Source of the DNA: Barthelona sp. PCE | Taxonomy: Eukaryota > Metamonada: BaSk clade | Length of the DNA stretch: 64,000 nt | NCBI GenBank assembly: GCA_040285745.1 | Contig: JAUFOR010000003.1 | Location: 248,001 to 312,000, forward strand | Direction of reading: 5' to 3' | In this document: positions 8,282-21,000 of the stretch, in pieces | How the letters are laid out: each line of letters starts with the position of its first letter | Numbering within the stretch: the first letter of the stretch is position 1 | The notes under the pieces: generated by a model | What the model was told of the DNA's origin: nothing | Seen by the model: the letters and a program-made list of their open reading frames with translations, nothing else | Database searches by the model: none | Position numbers and translations under genes: made by a program

Positions 8282-9656
8282 TTTCATCGTTAATATCAAT
8301 GCAGTTTTTTTTTTGCACCAACCCCATGTTAGATTGCCTGCGTTTTCTGTTTTCAGGTAAAATTTCGTCAAGATCTATAACACGTTCGCAAGGATCACCG
8401 TACGTTTCTTTCATAAATTCTCTTCCTGCATGGATGTGGGGAATACCACAATTATCATTGTAATCTTGTGCATACTTCAAGTATACCTTAACTATTCCAT
8501 TATGCCTCTTACAGTCACCTATTTCCTTCAGTATTCCCTGTACAATGCCAGCGGAGCATTGAATTCCAATTTTGCTGAGTTGTTTAGCAATGGTTTTGAA
8601 TTCACCCACATGAGATATGTTTTTACGAGCACAGTATCTTCTAAAAACTGCATGATACGGCGTAAGTACAGCAAATAACGTTCTTCTAGCCACTTGTTTG
8701 ACTGTTAGTCCATTTTTAATATGATCTAATTCGAATATTTCGTTCATAATTTCGGTTAGTCTCTTGTATTCTTCATCGCATTCCAATGCGTTTTGAATAA
8801 ACTCCTCAGCACCATTTAAGCGTTCTATGGTGGAATTGGTAAGATATTTTGTGGGTCGGGGAAAACTGTTTTTTTTAATAAATTTATGGTAATCCCGTAG
8901 TGAGTAGAAAATTTTAAGTAATTTTTTTGAGAGATTGGTTGAATTGCAGAAAATACCACGGGTATTCATCTCTTTTGCAACGTTTTTTTGCAGAAATGAA
9001 GAGCGAATTAAGTTATGATTGTGGAAAAACAGATAGAACAGTCTATCACTTGTATCACTTTCAGTTAGAGCATTTGAAATCTCTGTCACAGCAACTCCCA
9101 ATCTATCTATCTTGTTTCGATTTATGGACGCTTTTATCGTTGCTGTTTGGGGGGATAAAGCAGGATATTTATATTCACTGAAATTAATGATATCTCTTTG
9201 CATTGGTGTTGGGTTCTCTGGTCTATCAAATATTGCTTGGTGTATGTGCCTTATTTTATCTTCTAACTGTGAACTGGAAAATTGATGTTCAAAGCCAAAT
9301 ATCGAACTTGTATCATGCTTGTTTTCAATAATGAACTGATGTAGCAGACGAGCAAATTTCTTTACGTTTATGTAGATCTCGTTGAAGTATGTGTGAGTAA
9401 ATGGGCTGAGGATGCGAGTGTCTTCCACACTCCAAAATGTGTAATGAGTTGCTTGCTTGATCAAACTCTTTGTTCCTTTGATTTTCTCCACCTCATGTCT
9501 GTCCATTGGGGAGAATTCGTGTTTTTTTGCCACATCATCAAGATCCCTCTCTGATCCAACTGTTTCATTAATTTGTAAATTGCGTTCCTCCTCGAAAATA
9601 GCCAAATCATTATCTAATTCATATGCTGAAGGATCTAAAAATACCGCTAATGTCAT
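8247..9656 (-). CDS. unknown helical protein, possible cyclin/TFIIB-like C-terminal module
   Basis: The first ATG gives 469 residues from 9656; the frame stays open upstream to 9806 but with no ATG. The protein is mostly helical and polar, with no signal peptide. Near its C terminus a stretch containing RRTLFAVLTPYHAVFRRY and AKQLSKIGIQCSAGIVQGIL looks like the two-helix-plus-recognition-helix pattern of a TFIIB or cyclin repeat. It also faintly resembles repeated modules in the proteins at 59275-60936 and 60966-62759. That similarity is visual and weak. The stop at 8247-8249 lies inside the last codons of the convergent gene, so 35 bp code on both strands. Function unknown. Confidence 0.65.
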   Translation of the reverse strand: MTLAVFLDPSAYELDNDLAIFEEERNLQINETVGSERDLDDVAKKHEFSPMDRHEVEKIKGTKSLIKQATHYTFWSVEDTRILSPFTHTYFNEIYINVKKFARLLHQFIIENKHDTSSIFGFEHQFSSSQLEDKIRHIHQAIFDRPENPTPMQRDIINFSEYKYPALSPQTATIKASINRNKIDRLGVAVTEISNALTESDTSDRLFYLFFHNHNLIRSSFLQKNVAKEMNTRGIFCNSTNLSKKLLKIFYSLRDYHKFIKKNSFPRPTKYLTNSTIERLNGAEEFIQNALECDEEYKRLTEIMNEIFELDHIKNGLTVKQVARRTLFAVLTPYHAVFRRYCARKNISHVGEFKTIAKQLSKIGIQCSAGIVQGILKEIGDCKRHNGIVKVYLKYAQDYNDNCGIPHIHAGREFMKETYGDPCERVIDLDEILPENRKRRQSNMGLVQKKNCIDINDEITSPCYDRVRT

Positions 9657-10184
9657 AATATCATTCAAAAAGAATGGAAGAAAGGATATAAAATGTATAA
9701 CAAACTCCTGGAATGATATATCACTATTTGTTATGGTTGAAGTGGTGTGGAAATTATGTTTGTGCTTCTTGATGATGTTGCTATCGAATGTAATAGAAAA
9801 AACCAATCCAGCCCACTTTTTGGAAATATGTTGTTGGATCAGAATGAAGTAAACAGGCCTGCGTTGGCCTCAAAAACAACAGATTTATGATAGAAATGCA
9901 ACAGATAGAGAAAATCAGTAAACTGAGTTATGTAAATAATATGTACGCATTATAACAGCTTTAATACTTATAAATATGGCGCATAGTGCTTTAGACACGA
10001 GTAAATAACTGAACAATGAAAAATTGCAGTTTTTGTGACGTTTGTAGCGATTGTATCACTGTGTTTAGTTTTCCAGTTCATGTTGTGGCATACAAGGGTA
10101 TTTGACCCCCCCTGGCTATTCAAAAAGCTTAAATATTGCAGCAAGTTACTTTTTCTCTTTTTTCTTCGCTTACTTTATATTAAA
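9657..10184. other. spacer between divergent genes
   Basis: About 530 bp of A/T-rich sequence separate the ATGs of two divergent genes. I find no tRNA, no ORF with its own ATG that looks real, and no long repeat. A small GC-rich inverted element (AGGCC...GGCCT) lies near 9855-9870. Promoters for both flanking genes must lie here; TTTATATTAAA directly precedes the ATG of GAR1. Confidence 0.5.
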
Positions 10185-10985
10185 ATGAGTTATCGTGACC
10201 GTGGAAACCGTGACTACAACCGTGATCGTGGAAATCGCGACTTTAACCGCGATAGAGATCGTGGAGGACGTGATCGTGGAAACAGACGTAATTTCGATGA
10301 TAGAAAACGTACCTACTCATCCAGCGGTACCAAGGCAGCCTGTTTTGGTACTCTGGAAGCACCCTGTGGCAACCAACTTATTCTTAAGATCGGAAGCACC
10401 GAGCAGATTCCTAAGTTCCACAGCCGTGTCTATTTGACAGAGTCAGTTGATCGTAACAAGATTGTAGGAACTGTTGCTGAAGTATTCGGAAGAGTTGACA
10501 ACGTTTATGTTGCGATTGATCCCGAACAAGGTGTTTCAGTCAATCGTTTAAAGGAGAAGACCAAGCTCTTCTTCGATGACCGTGGTGTCCTCAACCGTGA
10601 CATCCTTATTAACCCTGAGAAGTATAAGAAGAAGCGTGTCGCCAAGAAGAAGGGTGGCCGTGATTTCAAGCGTGGTGGAAGCCGTGGTGGAAGCCGTGGT
10701 GGAGGCCGTGGCGGTGGCCGTGGTGGTGGCCGTGACTTCAACAGACGCGACAACGATCGTCCTCGTCGTAATTTTGACAGAGAAAACCGAGACAACGATC
10801 GCCCTCGTCGTAACTTTGACAGAGAAAACCGTGACAACGATCGTCCTCGTCGTAATTTTGACAGAGAAAACCGTGACAACGATCGCCCTCGTCGTTCATA
10901 TGACAGGGATAACAAACGTGGAGGTCGTGATGACCGTCGTTCTTATGGTAACAATGACCGCTCACGTTCATACAGCCGTCGTTAA
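10185..10985 (+). CDS. GAR1: GAR1, H/ACA snoRNP protein with RGG-type tails
   Basis: GAR1 is a core protein of H/ACA snoRNPs, which guide pseudouridylation and rRNA processing in the nucleolus. The 266-residue product has an N-terminal Arg/Gly/Asp-rich tail (residues 1-45) and a central beta-barrel core (about 51-150) with FGTLEAP, VYLTES, IVGTVAEVFG and NVYVAI, matching the Gar1 core in order. A C-terminal Arg-rich tail follows, with GGSRGG/GGGRGG repeats and then three and a bit copies of a 14-residue DNDRPRRNFDRENR unit. The ORF is open further upstream, but the ATG at 10185, right after TTTATATTAAA, gives the expected tail and removes an unrelated hydrophobic stretch. The tails probably bind RNA and may be arginine-methylated, as in other species. 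Confidence 0.85.
   Translation: MSYRDRGNRDYNRDRGNRDFNRDRDRGGRDRGNRRNFDDRKRTYSSSGTKAACFGTLEAPCGNQLILKIGSTEQIPKFHSRVYLTESVDRNKIVGTVAEVFGRVDNVYVAIDPEQGVSVNRLKEKTKLFFDDRGVLNRDILINPEKYKKKRVAKKKGGRDFKRGGSRGGSRGGGRGGGRGGGRDFNRRDNDRPRRNFDRENRDNDRPRRNFDRENRDNDRPRRNFDRENRDNDRPRRSYDRDNKRGGRDDRRSYGNNDRSRSYSRR
10749..10910 (+). repeat. 42-bp tandem repeat in the GAR1 C-terminal tail
   Basis: Three near-identical 42-bp units lie at 10749-10790, 10791-10832 and 10833-10874, followed by a partial diverged unit to about 10910. Each encodes 14 residues of the form DNDRPRRNFDRENR. The units differ mainly at synonymous positions (for example CGT/CGC, AAT/AAC), so the protein repeat is under constraint or was duplicated recently. 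Confidence 0.9.
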
Positions 10986-11211
10986 CCAGTGTATACAGCC
11001 TTCGGTGCAGTTGATGACACACTAAATTCAGCACAATAAACCAACCAATGGATTTTTTTAGCAAAAAATTTTTATTTATCATTTTTCTAAATGCTCCATG
11101 CTTTGTTAGCAGTATTCAATACTTCCACACTACTGTTCAACTGTTAAGAGAACTAATGTGACAATTATGTTGTAAATTGAAAGATTCGTACCAGTTCTTT
11201 TTTCTAGTTAC

Positions 11212-11556
11212 TTAATCATCATCCTTTTTGTCCACCCTGGCGACCATCTCAACGTTGAGACCATGTAAATTGACTGCATGATGATCCATTGGATCGTAAA
11301 ATTCAGGATTTTCTGAAAATAAAAGATTATTTAACAGATCTTCTGTTCTGGAATGTAGTTGATCGATTTCGGCGGCTGAAAACTCAGTGGATGGTTCTAC
11401 AATGGCAGCTTGTTGAAGCACTCGATTTGTAAGCACCACATCAGTATCTAGGTCATCTGATATAGCGTTTGCGTATTGAATGAGAAAAGCATTGCTCATA
11501 TTCTCATGCAAAGCCCCAGAAATACGCTCTTCAGTCTTGTAAAACTGATATGTCAT
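11212..11556 (-). CDS. small acidic hypothetical protein, 114 aa
   Basis: A 114-residue ORF starts at a genuine ATG at 11556 and ends 226 bp beyond the convergent GAR1 stop. The product is acidic (Asp/Glu-rich, ending in several Asp), soluble and mostly helical, with no motif I recognise. The coding texture (no low complexity, ATG start, normal stop) supports a real gene. Function unknown. Confidence 0.55.
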   Translation of the reverse strand: MTYQFYKTEERISGALHENMSNAFLIQYANAISDDLDTDVVLTNRVLQQAAIVEPSTEFSAAEIDQLHSRTEDLLNNLLFSENPEFYDPMDHHAVNLHGLNVEMVARVDKKDDD

Positions 11557-12046
11557 TTTAACTAATTATTGTAATGATATTAATGTGGTGAGCTTGATAT
11601 TGTGCAAGAAATAAACCTGTCCCCTTTGTTGAAGAAAGTGAAATAAGCTTAAACAAAGCCCTGCGATTCCATCCGTACTGAAGTCTGATGATAGTTTAAA
11701 GATTCTTTTGTTGCACTTGTTTTTGCTCATCCTGGATATCACTTCCCATAAATTTCTTTGAAGGTACAAAAAGAGATTTTCTATATTGCTTTGCTCTATA
11801 TTTAGAATTGTATGTCTATATATGGTGTAAAATACTTCTAATTACACAAATCAACGCTTTAACATATTATAAATGTAGAAATAAAAGTTTTTCTCCTAGT
11901 TTGAAGTTTGAAGGGTTTAATATCTCGTCAATCCAAAAAAATGCATCTAACCTGTATTATTTGGAGCTTGCTGGAGCTAATAAATGTGTAACCGACGTTT
12001 TCGTGTTTTTAGCCTTTTTCAAGCTCTACAAAGCTATCTCATTATA
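11557..12046. other. spacer upstream of the dynein gene
   Basis: About 490 bp lie between the divergent ATGs at 11556 and 12047. A short minus-strand open frame (11566-11769) and plus-strand frames exist, but they are short, have no recognisable content and sit in promoter space, so I do not call them. CTCATTATA directly precedes the dynein ATG. Confidence 0.45.
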
Positions 12047-15000
12047 ATGGCAGATCCTAGAGTCAAGTGGCTGTTGGAAACGGTGGCTGCAAGATTGGAC
12101 TGCGGCTCCAGCGATATTCTGTTGGAGTTTGCTTCTAGCAACAATATTATTCCCACCCTCCTCAGTTTCTTCACAACATCTGGCCCCATTCGTATCATTT
12201 TCCACTTCCTGGATCAGAACGAAGAGGAACGGCTTAGTTTTTCGAAACGATTTTCAATGCATTTAGATGACATACCTGCGTTACCTGGCAGATCATGCTA
12301 TGTGTTACGCATCACGGACAAGGACGTGCCACTTAACAACGTCACCCGTGATATTCTTGTTGGTTCTCTTACAACAGATTCTCTCTCAGATATGATTTCT
12401 CTCCTTCAGAACGTGTATATTCCTGCTCTCAGCAACAACGAGAACTGGGGAGCGATCCGTGACGAGCAGAAGAAGACCTTTTTGTCCAGCTTTGATCGTT
12501 TTGCTCTTGCACTGACTGAAAATTTCAACTGTGTTTCTGAAGGTGTAGATCTACCCCTTCCTCAAATGTACGACCTCCATACGACGTCTAACTTCAATGA
12601 AGCTGCTGCAAACCCCGAAATTGTTCGTGTTTTCGAGCAAAGCGTTGAGGAATGGACTCGTATTGTTCAGCGTATTCTTGCAGAATCAAACCAGGTTCGT
12701 TCAGAGTCCAGTGATACAGGACCTCAGGTCGAGCTCGAGTTCTGGAAGAAACGTATGGCTACTTTCAATTCTATTACTGAACAGCTTAAACGCGATACTT
12801 TTAAGACTATTCTTAACGTTTTACACGTTGCACGCTCACATATCCTTATCGAGTGGCGCAAGTACGAGGTTCTCGTTACTGATGCTGCCAACGAATCAAA
12901 GGATAATGTGCGTTTCTTGTATACAATTGACAAGCTCAGCGCCTGTCTTTTTGCAACATCACCTGTCGAGATTGGGTCTCAAATTGAGGGACTCATCAAC
13001 GCCATTGGTATGATGCACTCTGTCGCTCGTTTCTATAACACTTCAGAGCGACTCACTTCACTTTTTTTCAAAATTACCAATCAGATGATCTCTAGCTGTC
13101 GTAAGTACCTAGAAACTATTGGTTCCGTTTGGTCAAACGAGCGCAACGAGTTTATCGAACGTTGCAAGCAGTGTATTGCACTCAACCTGAAGTATCAAAA
13201 CTCCTATCATAAGGTTAAGCTTGAGCTTGCCTCAAAACCCCGTGGCCGTCATTTTGATCTCAGTGAAGCCTATATCTTTGGATCGTTTGATATGTTTAGC
13301 CATCGTCTTAACAAGATCATTGATCTTCTTACAACAATGAATGATTTTGCGTTTTTGAAGGAGATGCCCTTACCTGACATGCCCATTGGTAAATTCGAAC
13401 GTATCTGTCTTGATCTTCGCACCAAATCATATGATTTCCTTGATTACCGCAACAAGACATTTGATACTGATTACAAGACCTTTAATCAAAACATTTACAG
13501 TCTTGAGTTACTGATCCAGAACAAACTTTCAAATTTCTTCAATGAAGAGCGTGTCTCAAACAGGACTTTTGTTGTCTTTTTAGATTTACTCATTAAAGTT
13601 AAGAATCTTGTTACACGAAAGAATTTACAAACGTTTATTCAGTCCAAATTCCAACTTTTCATGGAGAAGTTTAATGCCTATATTGATTTCTTACGTAAGT
13701 ATTACAACGGTAACTTCAACAGCCCTCCTGTTGCGAGAAACCTTCCTCGTATTTCCGGTTCCATCATCTGGGTTCGTAACCTTTTGTTAAAGCTCGAAAT
13801 GTGCATTGAATTATTCCAGAAGGAAGCCCCTAAGTGCCTAAACGCACGTGAGAACAGGCACATTATCAGAAATTATAACCGTCTGTTACAGACGTTTATC
13901 GAGTTTGAGACAATTTATTATGATAATTGGCTTAACTCCATTAGTGAAGAGCGTAAGTTCCTTTTCAACACTATTCTTCAACAGCGCAACAATGTTGTCG
14001 TCATCAACTTTGACCCTACAGTCTTCAAGTTGCTCAAGGAAATTAGATGGCTGAAGAAATTAGGGTTTGATATTAGTGAAGACCTGTTGAATTTGAGTGT
14101 TCTTGAAGACGAATTGTTAGAACATCATTCATTATTGAAATACCTTGTAACATACTACAACAACATTACGGAAAAGATTGTTGATCAAGAGCTGAGTGAC
14201 TTATTTAGTGCTGTTTTAATTGAAATCAATCGTTTCCTAATTCCTTCACTCACAACCATTACCTGGAATTCAATTGGACTCAAGGAGTATCTTGAGCAAC
14301 TCCATGATCGCCTTTGTCAGTTAGACCACTTGGTTGATGAAGTTGTTGGATTCCTTTCATTCCGTATCAACTCTTCTCTCTCTGAGATTAAGAAGAGTAT
14401 CCTTGTTGAACTCGTCTCTGATGTTGTCTACAGCAAGGCAACACTCAACACATTCATTGTCGAGGTGAAGGATCAGTTAGATGAGAGTGTTAACTTTCTT
14501 TCTGATCACATTCAGTCAATCGAGAACGCTGTTCTGGATCTCATTAATATGCTTATTCCCACAGCAGAAAATGTCCCTGAGGTTGAGACTGATGATGTAG
14601 CTGAAGAATCCAAGAAGGAGAAGCCTAAGAATCGCTTAACTGTTAGTGATTTGAATGAGGAGAACCCTTCACACTCTGTCTTTATTGCATTCTACAATGA
14701 TTTCCGTGAGAAGTGTTATAAGCAAGTGCTTGATTCTTACACTGCATCTTTGCAGAATTTACACTCTGCCTTAACAGGTGACAAGACGATCTTTTCACTT
14801 GAACTCTCACTTTCTGAAGAGAATCTTGATCTGGCACCAACTGTCAGTGAGATTACCACATTGCTTCATACACTCGTTAAACTCGTCATTGAATCAACAA
14901 AGACCCTCCGTAAGTGGGATGTTGAGTACACTGAGTATGACGAGCTCAAGGAGCAGATTAGTAGCACTCATGAACGTATCATCTCTCTCCGTAAGTCCAA

Positions 15001-18000
15001 CAACATTCTATACAGAAAGGAGCTTACCAGATTGGAAAACGTACATGAAGAACTGCTCGATGAATTATATTCGTACAGTCTTTTCGGCTATGTTACATCC
15101 AACATCAACTTCCTCAAGCACGTTCTCAGTGTTCACTCAAGCATTGTCTCCATTGACGATGAGATTGATGGTTATTATAGGAATCTTGATAAGTACGCTC
15201 ACTTTTATGAAAAGGAGCTATTATGTGATGTTAAGGAGATTAGTTTGATCCAGAGTGAAGAGCCTGAGGGAGAGACTACTGTTGAGGTTTTCGAAACGCT
15301 CTACTCTTTCAAGAATGAAAAGGAGCTCATACGTATCACTGATGTTCTTGAGAGCTACTTTGAGCTTGATCGGGATATTACTGATATGAAAATTGATACA
15401 TCTGTTCGTTTCATGAGCATTGCACTTGGTACATATCAAGCCCAGCTCAAAAACTTGTTACTCTGCCGCCGTGTTGCATTGCTCAATAAGTTGTACGAGT
15501 TTGCTATTCACGAGTCAACATTCGTTAAGAACCAGTTGCAAAGTTACTGCAGTGGTATGAACGAGTTCCTTAAAGGATATGAGGGTAAGGAAATCAATGA
15601 AGAGACAATCAACCTTGAGGCACTGAAGGATATCATTATTCTGCAGTCAACTCTGAATCTTTTCAATGCAAACTACGAGTACATCTCAATTCCTCTTGAA
15701 GCTCAATTTGAGTTATTGGTAAACTATTGTAACAACGTAGAGTCACCTGAGGTACTCTATCTCAGCGAAGTCAGCGTCTTCAGCGCCGTCAAGAATGATC
15801 AGTCTGTTATTAGCCCTGTTGAATTCACATCTGGTGATATGATGGAGGAGTTAACCAACGTCAGCACTCTATACAGCACACAGAAGAGTTTATTAACAAA
15901 CATTAACCACTTCCTGTTTGAAAACCAGAAGACTATGAAACGTACACTGGTGAAGAACGTTGGTGTACTCCAAAAGGATGTTCGGGATTACTACAAGTCT
16001 TACGATGAAACTGGGCCAATGCGCTCTGACCTCACACCAGAGGAAGCCATTGAGCGTCTTGCTTTATTCAAGACATTATACAAGGATAAGGAACGTCGTT
16101 GGAAGGTGTTCAACATTGGTGAAGAGATTTTCAACCTTGATAAGAGTGATTTCCCGCGTCTGAACGATATCAAGCGTCAGCTCAATCTTTTGGATTCATT
16201 ATATGGTCTGTACACCCAGGTTAACCATGGAGTCATGGAGTACTATGAGGTGCTATGGGTCGATAAGGATCTTGAACAGATGATGAACGAGGTTTCCGAT
16301 TATCAAGGGAAGTTGCGTAAGCTGCCCTCTACCATGCGTACTTGGGACGCCTACATTTCTCTTAAGGAACGCCTCGATGCTCTCTTTGATGAAATTCCTT
16401 TGTTACAGATGATTGGCAATCCCTCTATGCGTGCACGTCACTGGGAAGCCATCAACAATCTATTTAGCCTTGTAGACTCAGATGTGATTGATCCTGAGTC
16501 TAATGATTTCAAGCTCCGTGATCTCCTAAGTCATGGTCTCATCACCAAGGCTGAAGAAATTGAAGAAATTTGTAACGGTTCAGTCAAAGAAGCTGATATC
16601 GAAACGAAGCTTGCTGCCCTTGATTCACAGTGGAGAAATCAGATGTTTGTCTTCCAAGACTACAAGAGCAGAGGTCCCCTGATGCTTAAGCCTTCTGAGA
16701 CTTCTGAATTGGTTGCCTTGCTTGAAGATTCTCAACTCATTCTTTCTGGTTTGATTTCTTCTCGTTATAACGCTCCTTTTAAGGAAGACATTGTTAGCTG
16801 GATCCAGAAGTTGTCAATCTGTTCAGAGAGAATCGATGCTTGGCTCTCTGTACAGTTCCTCTGGGCTTACCTTGAGGCTGTCTTTTCTAGTGGTGATATC
16901 TCCGCCCAGCTTCCGCAAGAGGCTAAGCGTTTTGCTAACATCGATCGCTCATGGGTTAAGATCATGAACATTGCTACTCAGGAGCCCAATGTCATTTCGT
17001 TACTCACATCCAACGATACACTTGCTAACTTGCTTCCTCATCTTACTGAACAACTCGAGTTATGTCAGAAGTCACTGAACTACTATCTTGAGAAGAAGAG
17101 AACCCTGTTCCCTCGTTTCTACTTTATCTCAGATGCGCAACTGCTCGAGATTCTTGGTCAAGCCTCTGATCCCAATAACGTTCAAGCCCATCTTTTGAGT
17201 ATCTTTGATAACGTTAACGAAGTCAAGTTCTCACGTAAGCGTAAGAACGAGATTATCGGTATGATTTCAAAGGGTGGTGAAAAAGTTCCTCTCGTTAAGA
17301 AGGTTGTTTGTTCTGGACCCATTGAAGGTTGGCTCAACCAGCTTGTTAACGCAATGCAACTTACTGTTAAGGCCATTGCACGTATGTGTTCATATGAGCT
17401 TCAGGATGTCCTCAAGGGCGAAGCTCAGTTTAACCTCCGTGAGTTCGTAGCTCGTTATCCCGGTCAAATTGGACTTGTTGGTGTACAGATGCTCTGGACC
17501 GCCACTGTTGAGGAGTCACTTCGTAACAGTCGTGTCGATAAGAACGCTGTTCAGGCTGCCGTCAAGCATTCTAACACAATTTTACGTGAAATGATTGAAA
17601 TGACAACCGAAGAGTATGAATTCAAGCGTGATCGTCGTAAGATTGAGACACTCGTTACTATTCAGGTACATCAGCGTGATATTGTTGATCATCTCTACAA
17701 GACACGTATCCGCTCTCCATTTGACTTTGAGTGGCTTAAGCAGACGCGTTTCTATTGGCGTTATGACAAGGACTGTGCATTGGTGTCTATCACCGACGTT
17801 GATTTCACATATAACAATGAATATCTTGGATGTGCTGATCGTCTGGTTATTACACCTCTCACAGATCGTTGTTATATCACACTCGCACAAGCCTTGGCTT
17901 TACGTTATGGTGGAGCCCCTGCTGGTCCTGCCGGAACAGGTAAGACTGAGACTGTTAAGGATATGGCAAAGGGCTGTCTTGGTAACTTCTGTTTGGTCGT

Positions 18001-21000
18001 CAACGCTTCTGATCAGATGTCTGTCGCTGGTCTTGGTAAGATCTTCAAGGGTATCTCTCAGTCAGGTGTCTGGGGTGATTTCGATGAATTTAACAGAATT
18101 CTTCTGCCAGTACTTTCCGTCGTTGCCCAACAGATTTCTTGTATTCTGAACGCTCTCAAGACAATGCAGGACAAGTATATCTTTACTGATGGTACTGAAG
18201 TCGGCCTTGTTCCTACTTGTGGTATCTTTATTACCATGAATCCTGGTTATGCCGGTCGTCAAGAGCTTCCTGAGAATCTCAAGGTTCTCTTCCGTTCAGT
18301 TGCTATGATGGTTCCCGATGCTGGTATCATTATGCGTGTTAAGTTCGCCGCTTCAGGTTTCCAAGAGAATGTGATCCTCTCACAGAAGTTTGATCTTCTA
18401 TACTCTCTGTGTAAGCAGCAGCTTTCCGCTCAACGTCATTATGATTTCGGTCTTCGTAACATTCTTTCAGTACTGCGTACATGCGGTGTATTCCGTCGTC
18501 GTGATAAGGATGCATCTGAGACTGATATCTTCTTACGTGTCGTCCGTGACATGAACTTGTCGAAGCTCGTCGGTGAGGATGTTCAGCTTTTCTTGGCTCT
18601 CCTTGACGATCTGTTCCCAGGTTGTGAGATTAAAACACAACATTATACAGAATTGGAGGCTGCTATTGCCAAGCACATTTCTGAAGCTGGATTGACGCAA
18701 CATGCCCAATGGATCTCTAAGATTGTTCAGCTTTACGAGTCCCAGAACGTCCGTCACGGTAACTTTATCCTTGGTAAGGCTGGTACCGGTAAAACTAGAC
18801 TTCTTGAAATTCTTGAGAAGTCTCTTACTACTTGCGGTACTCCCACTAAGGAAATTCGTCTCAACCCCAAGGCCTTTACCGATTCCCAGATGTTTGGTAT
18901 CATGAATGCCAAGACCGGTGATTGGAAGGATGGTGTCTTCTCTGTCATTTGGAAGAAGACTGCTAAGCGCGCTGCTGGTGAGGACACATGGCTTGTACTT
19001 GATGGTCCTGTCGATACTATTTGGATCGAATCACTTAACACTGTGCTTGATGACAACCGTACACTCACATTGGCCAACGGTGATCGTATTCCAATGTCTG
19101 GTTCTATGCGTATCATGTTTGAGGTTCACTCACTTGCTAACGCTTCTCCTGCTACAGTTTCACGTTGTGGTATGGTTTACGTGGCTCACACAGATCTTGG
19201 ATGGTTGCCCGTTCATGAAGCGTGGGTCGAGAAGTGTCATAACAACCCAGCATTCACAGGTGAGATCATCTCTGAAATCTCTCGTCTTGTTGACCAGACT
19301 GTTCAACCAGCACTTGATTATATCTTCAAGGAACTCGATCCAGTCATGGATATGTTCGACGTGAGTCTGTTACAGCAGTGTCACAATTTGCTGGATGCCA
19401 TGATTCCTCAATTCAAGAAGAGTATCAAGCGTGGCCTCGATCACGTGATTATTCAACGTATCTTTTCTTTGGCACTCATTTGGTCATTGGGTTGTGCGCT
19501 TGAGAGCGAAGATCGTCGTAAGTTGCATGCCTTCCTCAAGTCAATGTCGGTTGAACTCCCTGTTCTCAAGAAGCCCGGTGAAGAGTCAGTGTACGATTAC
19601 TGGCTGAATAGCACTTCAGGTGAATGGGTACATTGGAGTGGTAAGGTGCCCGAGTACCGTTTCCCCACCGATCACACCCCAGGTTTCGAGTCCATTCTCG
19701 TTCCTACTGTTGATAACATTCGTACAGAGACCCTCATTAGTCTCATGCATTCTTTGGGCAAGTACTCCTTGCTTTTGGGTGAACCCGGTACTGCAAAGAC
19801 TGTCACTATTCAGAACTATGTTCGTAATCTCATGAATGAGAAGGAGAACCTTGATTTCAAGTCCATTGGTCTTTCTTTCTTTACTACACCTGAGTTGATG
19901 CAGCGTACTATTGAATCACTTGTTGAAAAACGTCTCGGTACCACTTATGGTCCCAAGGCAAACAAGAAGATGTGCCTCTTCCTTGATGACATTAACTTAC
20001 CCGAGATTAATTCGTGGGGTGATACTCCCACTAACGAATTGGTTCGTCAGCTCCTGGAATATGATGGTTTCTACTGTCTGGACCGTCCTGGTGACTGGAA
20101 GAGTTTCGTTGATCTGCACTTCTTTGCTGCTATGCAGACGCCCGGTGGTGGTCGTAATGATATCCCTGAACGTTTGAAGCGTCACTTCTCTATGTTCAAC
20201 TGTACTCTTCCAACAAGATCCAGTGTTATTCACGTTTTTAGCAGTATTCTCTGCGGTTACTTTACAAGTGAGGGTATTCGTGCCTTTTCTAACGAGGTAC
20301 AGCAGGCTGCTACCAAGGTCATTACTTTGACTTATGAGCTCTGGTCTGCTGTCAAGGGCAAGATGCTTCCTACCCCTGATAAGTTCCACTATATGTTCAA
20401 TCTTCGTGATCTTAGTCGTATCGTCCAAGGTATGCTGCGCGGTACTAATGAATCAGTTAAGAATCCCACAGATCTCTTCCTCATTTGGAAGCACGAAGCT
20501 GAGCGTGTTCTTCCCGATCGTTTCACTAATTACTCTGATATTGAGTGGTATAATGAGCGTCTTAACGGGCTTGTCGAGAACGAGCTCAGTGATCAGTACC
20601 CTGAAACAGTGGAGCCTCTGTGCAAACCTGTTTTCTTTGGTGACTTCTTAGAGGATGCCCCAGAACCAACTGGTGATGAGGAGAAGGATAAGGAGCTCGA
20701 GAACTGGAAGCCCAAGTATTTGCACACTGATGAAGATCAATTCGTACGTAAGCGTCTTGAAGGAATTCTTCATTCCCATAATGAACTGAACCGTCGCCGT
20801 AAGCTTGACCTTGTTCTGTTCTACGATGCTGTTTGTCATCTCATTCGCATTATCCGTATTATCCGTACACCAGGTGGTCATGCATTGCTTGTCGGTGTTG
20901 GTGGTTCAGGTAAGCAGTCGCTCACCCGTCTTGCTTCATTCGCATGCGGTTATCAGTACCGTCAGATTGCAGTCACCAAGACATACACCATCTCCAATCT

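Noticed and set aside
10505-11082. Long open frames on both strands across the GAR1 tail (10505-10915, 10576-11025, 10738-11082)
   Set aside because: They are shadows of the Arg/Gly repeat: their products are low complexity (Arg/Leu, Val/Thr or Cys/His repeats), while the GAR1 frame has a conserved domain.
17616-18149. 177-codon frame and many others on both strands within the dynein gene
   Set aside because: The dynein frame is conserved throughout. The strong codon bias of the gene creates long chance open frames in the other five frames.
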